Shown here: in pieces, positions 16,181 to 23,884 of the stretch
How the letters are laid out: each line of letters begins with the position of its first letter
Position numbering within the stretch: the stretch's first letter is position 1
Source: an uncultured Bacteroidales bacterium
Lineage (GTDB): Bacteria > Bacteroidota > Bacteroidia > Bacteroidales > F082
NCBI GenBank assembly: GCA_946185535.1
Contig: CAMHJX010000003.1
Span: forward strand, 62,001 to 126,000
Length of the DNA: 64,000 nt
Direction: 5' to 3'
Position numbers and translations under genes: made by a program
Notes under the pieces: generated by a model
Databases searched by the model: none
What the model was told of the DNA's origin: nothing
Seen by the model: only the letters and a program-made list of their open reading frames with translations

Positions 16181-16636
16181 TTACATTTGTTTAATCAGCC
16201 AGTTTTGGTAGCCGATTTTCTCAATGAGGTCGAGTTGGGTCTCGCTCCAGTACATGTCTTCCTCTTCGTCCTTCAGGTATTCCTTCATAATATCGAAGGT
16301 GGTGACATCCTCGCAAAGGTCGTTCATGCACTTGAGGAGGAAGTCGATGCCTTCCACTGAAACCTGATGGTCGCATTTGATGTATTCGCAAGGGTCGGTA
16401 AAGAGTTTGCCTTCGGGACGCATTTCGTGTTTCAGCTCACCGCCGAGGTCGAGGAGGCGACCGATGAACTTGTCGACCCAGCCCATTTCCTCGTCGTGGT
16501 GACCCATGTATTTGGCACCGAGTTTCTCAAAGCCTTGGTCGGCGAAGACCTTGCCTTGCAGTTTGTGGCCGAAAGCCTGATTGGAGAGGTTGGTTACGAA
16601 AAACTGTAACGCGTTGATTGATTTCTGTTTGTCCAT
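16181..16636 (-). CDS. Ferritin-like/bacterioferritin-type di-iron protein
   Basis: 151 residues, all-helical, with the Glu/His pattern of ferritin-like proteins: YMGHHDEEMGWVDKFIGRLLDLGG near residues 43-66 and a second helix pair with DEEEDMYWSETQLDLIEKIG near 122-141. The first helix has fewer acidic ligands than bacterioferritin, so iron storage versus another di-iron role is open. The gene lies between GPx and the OhrR-type regulator, all on the minus strand, which supports a peroxide/iron protection role. Confidence 0.7.
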   Translation of the reverse strand: MDKQKSINALQFFVTNLSNQAFGHKLQGKVFADQGFEKLGAKYMGHHDEEMGWVDKFIGRLLDLGGELKHEMRPEGKLFTDPCEYIKCDHQVSVEGIDFLLKCMNDLCEDVTTFDIMKEYLKDEEEDMYWSETQLDLIEKIGYQNWLIKQM

Positions 16637-16663
16637 GATTAATGTTGTTTAATTGTTGGTTGT

Positions 16664-17125
16664 TTATTTGTTTAATTGTTTGTTTGTTTGTTTAAGTCCT
16701 TCGATGAGTTTGTCTAGCGTGGGGATCATCTGGGAGATTTCTTCTACTGAACCCTCATTCTTGATGATATCAGCACTGAGACATTCGGGGATGTGTTTGG
16801 CTTGCTCGCGCATTTCGATGCCTTTTTTCGTCAACGAGACAATGCGTTGGCGGGTGTCTTCCTTGCCTTTGGTGCGTTTGACCAACCCCGCTTTCTCCAT
16901 ACGCTGTAGGAGCGGCGTGACAGTATTGGTTTCCAACACCAGCTTGTGCGCGATGTCGTTCACCGGTTGCTTGTCCTGTTCCCACAACACTAATAATACA
17001 AGGTATTGGGGATAGGTGATGCCAAGCGGGTCAAGATAGGGATGATAAGCCCCCATCGTGAGTCGCGCTGCCGTGTAAAGCCGGAAGCAAAGTTGATTGT
17101 CCAATTTGAGTTGATCGTATTCCAT
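16664..17125 (-). CDS. ohrR: OhrR-type MarR-family peroxide-sensing regulator
   Basis: 153 residues. The N terminus reads LDNQLCFRLYTAARL, with Cys13 in the position of the redox-sensing cysteine of OhrR, followed by DPLGITYPQYLVLLVLWE and the winged helix with recognition segment ETNTVTPLLQRMEKAGLVKR. OhrR represses organic-hydroperoxide genes until the Cys is oxidised. Two palindromes in the upstream region (17139-17187) look like autoregulatory operators. Likely targets are itself, the following ferritin-like and GPx genes and perhaps the divergent nitroreductase. The 3' end carries a slip-prone run of TTTG tetranucleotides (forward, about 16665-16692). Confidence 0.8.
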   Translation of the reverse strand: MEYDQLKLDNQLCFRLYTAARLTMGAYHPYLDPLGITYPQYLVLLVLWEQDKQPVNDIAHKLVLETNTVTPLLQRMEKAGLVKRTKGKEDTRQRIVSLTKKGIEMREQAKHIPECLSADIIKNEGSVEEISQMIPTLDKLIEGLKQTNKQLNK

Positions 17126-17138
17126 TGCACAAATTTAT

Positions 17139-17187
17139 ATCGTTCACGATGCAAAAGTACACATTATTTTTATATCGCAAGCGATAT
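17139..17187. promoter_or_regulatory. Two palindromic operators around the ohrR promoter
   Basis: Operator 1 ATCGTTCACGAT (17139-17150) and operator 2 ATATCGCAAGCGATAT (17172-17187) are both inverted repeats sharing ATCG/CGAT ends, centres 35 bp apart. The minus-strand -7 box TACTTTTG (17152-17159) lies between them, so operator 1 covers the start of transcription and operator 2 the -33 region. This is the geometry of a repressor site; OhrR is the obvious candidate. Confidence 0.6.
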
Positions 17188-17219
17188 TTTTGATTTTTTT
17201 TCGAAAAAAGAAAAATTTG

Positions 17220-17227
17220 TATCTTTG
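17220..17227 (+). promoter_or_regulatory. -7 box (TATCTTTG) for the nitroreductase gene
   Basis: Exact consensus 22 bases upstream of ATG 17249; it fixes the start well inside the longer open frame that begins at 17006. Confidence 0.65.
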
Positions 17228-17248
17228 CGACCTGTAAATGAATTCATT

Positions 17249-17920
17249 ATGACACTACAAGAAGCTATCGTTGCCCGCCACTCGGTGAGGCAATACTTGG
17301 AAAAACCTATCGAATCTGATAAGGTCGCGCAACTGCAGGCCTTAATTGACGAATGTAATAAGGAAGGCCGACTGCACCTTCAGTTGGTCACCAACGAACC
17401 GAAAGCCTTTGCCAGCGGAATGGCGAAATACGGCGGGTTTAAAGGGGTCCGCAACTATATCGCCGTTGTCGGGCCTAAAGGCGAAGATGTGAAACTTGGT
17501 TATTATGGCGAGAAAGTGGTGCTGCTGGCCCAGACCCTCGGCCTGAACACTTGTTGGGTGGGCATGTCGTTCAAAAAACAGCCCGACCAATACCAGGTGC
17601 TTGATGGTGAATCCTTGGTGGCAGTAATCGCTTTGGGTTATGGTGCCAATCAAGGCAATGCTCATCCGCAAAAGAAGGGCATCGAGCATTTCTGTCATGT
17701 TGAAGGTGCCATGCCCGAATGGTTCCGTCGGGGCATGGAAGCCGTTTTGCTGGCGCCCACTGCCGTCAACCAACAAAAGTTCGAGTTCATTCTGCATGAA
17801 GGCAACCGCGTGGAAGCCAAGGCAAAGTTCTCATTCATCGGATATGCTGCTCTTGACTTGGGCATCGCCAAGTGCCATTTTGAGATTGGGGCAGGGGAGG
17901 AGAACTTCAGTTGGGCATGA
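17249..17920 (+). CDS. Nitroreductase-family flavoprotein (TM1586-like)
   Basis: 223 residues from ATG 17249. The N terminus MTLQEAIVARHSVRQYLEKPI is the classic start of FMN-dependent nitroreductases; the middle (YYGEKVVLLAQTLGLNTCWVGMSF) and the second half (MEAVLLAPTAVNQQKFEFILH) match the fused two-lobe TM1586 subgroup. It would reduce nitro or quinone compounds with NAD(P)H. Divergent from ohrR across the operator region, so possibly peroxide-regulated. The 81 upstream codons are rejected because they cross the promoter and operators. Confidence 0.8.
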   Translation: MTLQEAIVARHSVRQYLEKPIESDKVAQLQALIDECNKEGRLHLQLVTNEPKAFASGMAKYGGFKGVRNYIAVVGPKGEDVKLGYYGEKVVLLAQTLGLNTCWVGMSFKKQPDQYQVLDGESLVAVIALGYGANQGNAHPQKKGIEHFCHVEGAMPEWFRRGMEAVLLAPTAVNQQKFEFILHEGNRVEAKAKFSFIGYAALDLGIAKCHFEIGAGEENFSWA

Positions 17921-17938
17921 TAGCCATTACAAATTCTT

Positions 17939-18769
17939 TCAAAACGCAAACTCATACCCCGCGCCAATCCAGCCTCTGAAGCCTGTCTCTTTGGTATAGG
18001 ACTTCAGTTTGGTACCTTCGGCGTTGGCGTCCACTTGTTTTTCCATGAGGTAATCGCACAAGATATAGAAATTCAAAGTGCTGCGCTTGTCCAATCTGAT
18101 ATCTGTGCCTATTGAGCCTCTCAGACGGTTGACGTACCCTCCGTTGAAGCCCTTCAAGAACCAACCTGGTTCGCCTTCTTCGGAATAGGCGTCCAAAGTG
18201 ACATAGACTGTGCCGTCGTAAGCCGCTTCAATGACAGGTGCGTTTAAGTAGTTGCGTACCTCGAAATAGGCATAGGGTTGTACTTTGCCAAAACCTTTGT
18301 ACAATGCCTTCACACGGCTTTTCAGTGTCAAGGCGTTCTGCGGATTTTGGTACACGTTGAAGTCACCCGTGCGGCGTGTCACTTGAAAACGCTCTTTCAG
18401 CGAGAAGTTCCAGTTGCCGTAATGTATGGTGCCCGTGACATCGGCCAACAGCCTGTGGCGCGGGTTCTTGAACGACTCGGAATTGGCGCCATAACCATTG
18501 ATGAGTGCATAGCCCAACCCCAGTTTGATATTGGGATGCACTTTGTAGCTCAAGGCCAATGTGGTTTGCAGCCTATCAAGACTGCCGAAGTTGTTGTCGA
18601 AACGTACCTCTTCCTCAAGGGAAATGTGCAGGCCGCGTGTGATTCTCTTGTCAAGGCTCAAGGAAACTCTGCCGCCAAATTCAGGGGCGAGGGCGACATC
18701 GGTTTGGGCTGTTGCCAAAATGGGGAACAATATCCCCAGCATCAATATGATAATCTGTTTGCTTTTCAT
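17939..18769 (-). CDS. DUF2490 outer-membrane beta-barrel protein
   Basis: 276 residues with a signal peptide (1-21, ILATAQ) and regular beta-strands: RITRGLHISLEEEVRFDNNFGSLDRLQTTLALSYKVH, FSLKERFQVTRR, GYVNRLRGSIGTDIRLD, ending in GWIGAGYEFAF with a C-terminal Phe. This matches the DUF2490 family of outer-membrane barrels, whose function is unknown. It is followed within 20 bases by the convergent nitroreductase end and preceded by the secreted beta-helix cluster, from which it is separated by a short A/T-rich tandem repeat. Confidence 0.75.
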   Translation of the reverse strand: MKSKQIIILMLGILFPILATAQTDVALAPEFGGRVSLSLDKRITRGLHISLEEEVRFDNNFGSLDRLQTTLALSYKVHPNIKLGLGYALINGYGANSESFKNPRHRLLADVTGTIHYGNWNFSLKERFQVTRRTGDFNVYQNPQNALTLKSRVKALYKGFGKVQPYAYFEVRNYLNAPVIEAAYDGTVYVTLDAYSEEGEPGWFLKGFNGGYVNRLRGSIGTDIRLDKRSTLNFYILCDYLMEKQVDANAEGTKLKSYTKETGFRGWIGAGYEFAF

Positions 18770-18800
18770 AACTCTAAACTCTAAACACTAAACTCTAAAC
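18770..18800. repeat. Short tandem repeat (CTAAACT units)
   Basis: About four heptamer-like units of ACTCTAA/ACACTAA fill the gap between the DUF2490 start and the stop of the carbohydrate-binding lipoprotein gene. Confidence 0.6.
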
Positions 18801-20522
18801 TTAAAAAGGACCATGGCCGCCGCCACCAGGGCCACCACCACCTCCATTGCCGCCCGTGTAGGACGATAGACTGACGGAATTGCCGCCACTGACGGAAGCA
18901 TCCATGTAAAACATACCCTCAAAGCATTCTGTTCCGCCCGCAACATTTACGTTGGATTGCAAGGTAGGGGAGGAACCTCCCGAGACAACCAGAGGCGTCC
19001 CTCCGCTTGCTGGGGTCTTGAAGGCGTAAGTCGTTGAACCAACGGTCAAGCCATACCAAGTGTTTTGTGACCATGATGTGGCCGAATAGCAACTCTGTGT
19101 AAGCGACGAACCGCTCTCCAAGCCGCCAATGGCGATGAGTGTGCCACCGGTGAGATACATCTTGTAGCCGCCTTCGGTGTTGGCGTCGATGGCCACTTCG
19201 GGCGAGGTGGTTCCCGTCACGAAGATCACGCCGCCTTTGAGGTAGAAATTGCCGTTGGCATCGAAGCCGTCGTTGCCTGCGCTGTAGCCGTAGACGTAGC
19301 CCCCGCTGATGGTGAAGTCGCTGCCCGAGTTGATGGCATCATCGGCTTGCGAGATAGCCACCACCTCGCCATCGGTAATGGTGATGCTGCCTTTGGCCTC
19401 AATGGCTTCGTGTGATGAGCTGTTGAAGGTCACTTGTCCACCCGTAAACAAAAGGTTGCCATCGCATTTGATGCCTTTGGCCGCAACGCTTTCGGTGCTG
19501 CTGTTGTTGCTACCGCCAGGGAAATCGCCGCCGCCATTCGAGCCGTAGTTGCTTCCTTGGGCGTAGATTTCAACGGTGCCACCGTCGAAATAGCCATTGC
19601 CGTCACAGCTGATGCCCTTGCCGCCAGTGCCCGTGTTGGTGATACTGAGAAAACCGTCGTTCATCCTGAAATAGCCGTCGGCCTTGATGCCAGCCGAGCC
19701 GGTGTATTCGCCGTCTTCGTCGTCGTAGGCCGTGCCCCCCGAAACGTTGATGGTGGTTTGGCCTCCGTTGATGATCACATAGCCATCCGTGCTGAGTCCT
19801 TTTTTCATGTTTGCCGAGGTGCTCACGGTGAGTGTGCCGCCCGAAACGATGATGTAATCTTGGCCGCGCATTCCGTGTCCGGCTGAGGAGATGACGTCAA
19901 CCGTCCCCGATTGGAAATGCAGATAGTCGTCGGAAACGATGCCGTTTTTGCCCGTGGCTACCACGTTGAGGCTGCCGTCGCCGCAGAAGATGAACTGGCC
20001 TTCGCCAAACATGGCCGCCTTTTCGTCTTCGGTCGAGGGCGTGTCGGTGTAGGAGGTGCCGTCGGCAAGATAGCTGTCGCCCGTCAGCTTGATGAAGGTG
20101 CGCTTCCCCTTGTTCGGGTCCGACTGTGGGCCTTGCACGTTAATGGCCGCGCCGTTGGGGTTGGTGATGTGGGCGCCGTTGAGCGTAATGCCTTGCCTGT
20201 TGGAGCTATACAACTTGAAGAAGCCGTCCGTGGTCGTCCCCGAAAGCTCATACATCACGTATTCTTCGCCGCTGTAAACAATGGTCACGTCATTGCCGTT
20301 GATGGTGACCGTGAAGTCGTCGGTCGTGCCTTCAACAGCGGCGTCGCCGTTCGTGGAAAACACGACGCTGACCGTTTGCGCAAAAGTGGTGTTGGCGATG
20401 TCGTCGTCGGCCGTGTCGGTCGCAATCGGGTCAATCTCCACGATGTTGTCCTTTTGGCAGCCTGAGGCGAGCAAGGCCAAAATGCCGAAAAGCAGCGCGA
20501 GTTTTAATGTTGGTCTATTCAT
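18801..20522 (-). CDS. Cthe_2159-type carbohydrate-binding beta-helix lipoprotein
   Basis: 573 residues. Lipoprotein signal with Cys22 (LLASGCQKDN). From about residue 85 to 500 the protein is a run of short beta-helix turns with Asp/Gly-rich loops, such as GKNGIVSDDYLHFQSG, GGKGISCDGNGYFDGG, AAKGIKCDGNLLFTGG and NDGFDANGNFYLKGG, as in the calcium-binding Cthe_2159 family that binds acidic and cellulosic polysaccharides. It ends in a Gly/Pro-rich tail (GGNGGGGGPGGGGHGPF). Likely surface-exposed glycan-binding protein; it has a paralogue at 23885-25873. Catalysis is not expected. Confidence 0.8.
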   Translation of the reverse strand: MNRPTLKLALLFGILALLASGCQKDNIVEIDPIATDTADDDIANTTFAQTVSVVFSTNGDAAVEGTTDDFTVTINGNDVTIVYSGEEYVMYELSGTTTDGFFKLYSSNRQGITLNGAHITNPNGAAINVQGPQSDPNKGKRTFIKLTGDSYLADGTSYTDTPSTEDEKAAMFGEGQFIFCGDGSLNVVATGKNGIVSDDYLHFQSGTVDVISSAGHGMRGQDYIIVSGGTLTVSTSANMKKGLSTDGYVIINGGQTTINVSGGTAYDDEDGEYTGSAGIKADGYFRMNDGFLSITNTGTGGKGISCDGNGYFDGGTVEIYAQGSNYGSNGGGDFPGGSNNSSTESVAAKGIKCDGNLLFTGGQVTFNSSSHEAIEAKGSITITDGEVVAISQADDAINSGSDFTISGGYVYGYSAGNDGFDANGNFYLKGGVIFVTGTTSPEVAIDANTEGGYKMYLTGGTLIAIGGLESGSSLTQSCYSATSWSQNTWYGLTVGSTTYAFKTPASGGTPLVVSGGSSPTLQSNVNVAGGTECFEGMFYMDASVSGGNSVSLSSYTGGNGGGGGPGGGGHGPF

Positions 20523-20612
20523 GGCTGAAAATGTTTTGGGTTTGGTTTGCTTTCATTGGAATAACGATTATAATGATGAAAAAGTATCTTTATGCCATTG
20601 CAAAAAACAGGA

Positions 20613-20645
20613 AAATGGAGGGCTTGCCGTTAGGCTCACCCTCCC
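20613..20645 (-). terminator. Terminator-like hairpin after the beta-helix gene
   Basis: GGAGGGCTTGCCG and the complementary CCTCCC end form a stem; on the minus strand it is followed by a T-rich run. It lies 63 bases past the stop at 20708 and probably separates that operon from the lipoprotein gene at 18801. Confidence 0.5.
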
Positions 20646-20707
20646 GTAAAAAATTAGTACGACTATAGAATGAAAATGAGTGGCTTGTCGACTGCCAAAA
20701 ATAGCAA

Positions 20708-22048
20708 TCAACGGAGTTTGATGAGTTTTTTCCCGTTTTGAATGTAAACGCCTTGGAAACCGTCAGGCAAGGATTTGCCGAGGCAGCGACCATCAATAGT
20801 ATAGATGTTGCCATCATTGAAGGTAGTTTCCGTTTCGTTCTCTTCGATTCCCGTCCCTTCATTGATGGTGCCATTACCTGACAGACTGGTATAGGTCAAT
20901 GTGTAGCCATTGGTGTTGATGGTGCCGTTGTTGACGATGGCGCAGACCGAGGTGTTGGCCGTCAGGTTCCAGGTGGCGCCGCTGTTGACGGTCACGTTGG
21001 CCGTGTAGCCCGCGTCGTACTTCACCTGGCCGCTGTAGGTGCCGTTTGAAAGTACAAGGGTGCCGATGGCGCCATTAGTGCTCCATTGGTCGTCGTCCAT
21101 GACGTACATAAGAATGCCGCTGGGCACGTTGATGGTGCAGTTGTCGAGCGTGCAGGTGGCGGTGACGGCCGTGGCCACTTCGAGCAAAGGAGCGCTGGCG
21201 TCGGTCATGGTCAGCGAAGTGCCGATGATGGTCATCACGGGGTTGTAGCCCGAGGCGTCGCCGCTGCCGCTTTGCATCATCAACAGGCCGCGTTCGCTAC
21301 TGCCGCTGGTCATGGTGCAGTTGGTCATGATGATGCTGTTGTCGCCTTCAATGACAGCCATCTCGCCTTGTGCCGATGTGCCGGTCAGGTTGGTGGCCGA
21401 CATGGTGCCCGTCGAGTAGATGACTGCCGACCTCGAGCCGTTGGCCGTAGCCGTGCCGCCCGTCACGCTGACGGTGCCGCCGCCACGGTCGGTGGCGATG
21501 GTGGAGCTGGTCTGGCTGTTGGTGGTGATGTCAACGTTGGTGGCGATGATGGTGCCGTTGTAGGTGGCATGAAGGCCGCGCGACACACTGCTATTGTTGA
21601 CGATGGTGAGGCCATCCACATAAATGGTAGCGCCGTTGGTGGCAAACACGGCGTTGGCACCCTGCGAGTTGGAGGTCAGCGTGCCCCCCGTGATGTGGAT
21701 GATGGAGTTCGCACCTGCTGTGGTGCTCTCGTAGTTGGTGCTACTGGCGGCTCCGGCGTAGATGGTCGAGTTGTTGCCGTAGAAGCTCGAATTGTCGCCC
21801 GAAGAGCCGTCGCCGGTCTTGGCGTAGGTGCAGTTGTTCAGGTACAATGTGCCGTTGCTCACTTGCACGGCGTTGTAATACTGCGTGGAGCAATCGTAAG
21901 TCTGGTTGTCGAGCGTGACCGTTGAGCCATTGCTCAAAACGTAGGTGGCTCCTTGCGGATACTTTGGTGATGTGTCGCCTGGTGGCTGGGCCAGTAGGCC
22001 TGCGCTGAAGCAAAGGGCCAGCGCTAATGCGAAAATGTATCTTTTCAT
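20708..22048 (-). CDS. Secreted Thr/Asn-rich beta-helix protein with T9SS-like C terminus
   Basis: 446 residues: signal peptide 1-20 (AGLLAQ), then about 350 residues of Thr/Ser/Asn/Gly-rich parallel beta-helix turns (TIYVDGLTIVNNSSVSRG, IIMTNCTMTSGS, LVLSNGTYSGQ) and a C-terminal module ending YTIDGRCLGKSLPDGFQGVY and a KKLIKLR terminus, the pattern of a T9SS-type sorting domain. It resembles adhesin-like or pectate-lyase-like scaffolds without recognisable catalytic residues. Part of the minus-strand cluster that starts at 26268; 23 bases separate it from the esterase gene upstream. A surface or secreted glycan-interaction role is inferred. Confidence 0.65.
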   Translation of the reverse strand: MKRYIFALALALCFSAGLLAQPPGDTSPKYPQGATYVLSNGSTVTLDNQTYDCSTQYYNAVQVSNGTLYLNNCTYAKTGDGSSGDNSSFYGNNSTIYAGAASSTNYESTTAGANSIIHITGGTLTSNSQGANAVFATNGATIYVDGLTIVNNSSVSRGLHATYNGTIIATNVDITTNSQTSSTIATDRGGGTVSVTGGTATANGSRSAVIYSTGTMSATNLTGTSAQGEMAVIEGDNSIIMTNCTMTSGSSERGLLMMQSGSGDASGYNPVMTIIGTSLTMTDASAPLLEVATAVTATCTLDNCTINVPSGILMYVMDDDQWSTNGAIGTLVLSNGTYSGQVKYDAGYTANVTVNSGATWNLTANTSVCAIVNNGTINTNGYTLTYTSLSGNGTINEGTGIEENETETTFNDGNIYTIDGRCLGKSLPDGFQGVYIQNGKKLIKLR

Positions 22049-22071
22049 TGTTGGCTATGTTTGTTGATTTT

Positions 22072-23844
22072 TTATTCAATGACAAGTTTTTGTACCGCGC
22101 TGCCTGATTTCACGTAATATACGCCGGCGGCAAAGCCATCGGTGCTGAAGGAGGCTTTCTCCTCAACGCCGTTGATTTGCTTGATCACTTGTCCCATTCC
22201 GTTGTAAATCAATACGTTGCCAGTGGCTTCAATCGTGACAAGATCCTTGGCTGGATTGGGGTAGACTTTCAGGTTTTCGTTGGTCGTCGTTTGTTCGGCT
22301 ACACCTGTCGCTGCGGCACATTCTTCCACCCAACTGATGAAATTGTCGGAGGCACTGCCCGAGTCTTCGGCCTCGGTGTGGCCTTTGTTCCAGATGGTCT
22401 CAAAGTCAACGCTTGTCACGTCGCTGCGGTTTTGCAGGGCAAGGGCGAGGTCGATTTCGGTGCAAAGGGGCGCGTCGCCTTGGGTAATGCCTGTGCGGAT
22501 GCGCCAGTATTTGGCCACCGTGGAAGTGCCCGAACCACCACCATTATAATAGGTGTCGTTGTCGATTAGGTAGTACAGCGGCGAATACATCATCAGCCTT
22601 TCTTCCACAGTCTTCCCGACAGCATCCACATTGCTTGTGGCAAGGTCGGCGCTGAAGTCGGAATAATAGGAAGAAGCATATTGTTGCACCAACTCGGCGA
22701 GGAACTTGTCGAAGTGACCCGCAGTGCCTGCAATGCCGAAGAGCGTATTTTCGGCTTGGCCTTTCTGGTCGTAGTCGTCGAAGGCACCGAGACCTTTGGT
22801 TGCGGTCTTGTGCGCTGCGGCAAAGCTGTAGAGCGCGGTAGCGTCGGTGGTGCTGTAGGTGCTGACGCTGGCTCCGTTGTAGGTATTGTAGCGCGTCACA
22901 GCATCGTTGATGACTTCCATCACGTATTCATAGTAGGAGCCACTTTGGTAGTAGCCGTTGTCGGTGGCCGAAAGGGTCAGGGTCGCGCCCGAAGTGGGGT
23001 GCTTGAAACCGATGGCGTTGACATATTCGGCAAACTCGGCGGCCAAGCCTTTGCTGATGTTTTGGTCGGCACTGCCAAGGTTGCTGCGCGTCAGGCCCAT
23101 GTTCCATTCGTAGGCGGCATCGCCTTGGTCGAGGTTGGTGATAGGACACCAGCACATGCTGCCGCAAACGTTGTCGTCGTAGCCCGTCTTGGCACCGATG
23201 GCAGCCATGTAGTCGTCGTAGAGGCTGTTGTTGCCCGAAGCGCCCAACAGCGAGCTTTGTGCGCCTCCGCCACTATGTCCGAAGGTGAAAATGCGGTCCA
23301 CATTGCCAGGCACGGCCTGCTGTTCCGCCTTGAGATAGCGGAAATAGCGGATGGCGGCCTTCATGTCGGTCACGCCGAGGGGCGCACCATGGTCGCGGCC
23401 ACGGCAACCCGCCCAAAGATAAACGAAGCCTTTGGCGGTATAGGTGGCCACCGACGAGGAGTAGCCGCTTGGTGCCGACTGTGCGGAATAGCCCGATGTG
23501 TTCACGGGGAACACGATGGGAGCCGTCGCCGAAGTGTATCCGTTCACCGTCGCCGTCGTGTTGACGGTGCAGGTGTAGGTGCCATCGCCATTGGCCGTGG
23601 CATCCATGTAGGCACCCGGGACGAAAATGCCCATCTGTTCGTAGCTTTCAGCGGCGGGCGAGGCGCAATAGAACAGGCCGACGATGTAATACACGTCGCT
23701 CGACGAGTTGTATTGCCAAAGGCCATTGATGGCCGTGCCGAAGTCGTAGGTTGTCGAGGCTCCCGAGCTGCCGCCGCCCGGTTGGGCCATGCAGCCGAAG
23801 CCAAGTCCTAAAAGGGCTGTCAGAAGGAGAATCTGTTTTTTCAT
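22072..23844 (-). CDS. Tannase/feruloyl-esterase-like alpha/beta hydrolase with T9SS domain
   Basis: 590 residues from ATG 23844. Signal peptide to about residue 20 (GFGCMAQ), then an alpha/beta hydrolase with nucleophile Ser191 in FGHSGGGAQSSLLGASG, an oxyanion region VYLWAGCRGRD, and late acid/His candidates (APLCTEIDLAL and NKGHTEAED near residue 490). Large insertions and the GASGN continuation fit subtype A tannase-like esterases. The last 75 residues are a type A T9SS domain (VYPNPAKDLVTIE, AAGVYYVKSG). A secreted esterase that removes aromatic or acyl groups from plant material fits the neighbouring carbohydrate-binding proteins. Substrate is inferred. Confidence 0.7.
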   Translation of the reverse strand: MKKQILLLTALLGLGFGCMAQPGGGSSGASTTYDFGTAINGLWQYNSSSDVYYIVGLFYCASPAAESYEQMGIFVPGAYMDATANGDGTYTCTVNTTATVNGYTSATAPIVFPVNTSGYSAQSAPSGYSSSVATYTAKGFVYLWAGCRGRDHGAPLGVTDMKAAIRYFRYLKAEQQAVPGNVDRIFTFGHSGGGAQSSLLGASGNNSLYDDYMAAIGAKTGYDDNVCGSMCWCPITNLDQGDAAYEWNMGLTRSNLGSADQNISKGLAAEFAEYVNAIGFKHPTSGATLTLSATDNGYYQSGSYYEYVMEVINDAVTRYNTYNGASVSTYSTTDATALYSFAAAHKTATKGLGAFDDYDQKGQAENTLFGIAGTAGHFDKFLAELVQQYASSYYSDFSADLATSNVDAVGKTVEERLMMYSPLYYLIDNDTYYNGGGSGTSTVAKYWRIRTGITQGDAPLCTEIDLALALQNRSDVTSVDFETIWNKGHTEAEDSGSASDNFISWVEECAAATGVAEQTTTNENLKVYPNPAKDLVTIEATGNVLIYNGMGQVIKQINGVEEKASFSTDGFAAGVYYVKSGSAVQKLVIE

Positions 23845-23884
23845 TTTATTGTGTTTTAATTGGTTAATACTTACCATCTTGATT

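Noticed and set aside
22681-23811. 376-codon open frame antisense to the tannase-like gene, and similar long antisense frames at 21086-21925, 24071-24934 and 19911-20465
   Set aside because: They are shadows of GC-biased, low-complexity secreted-protein genes: no start signal, Val/Ala/Gly-rich nonsense composition, and the opposite strand carries signal peptides and recognisable domains.
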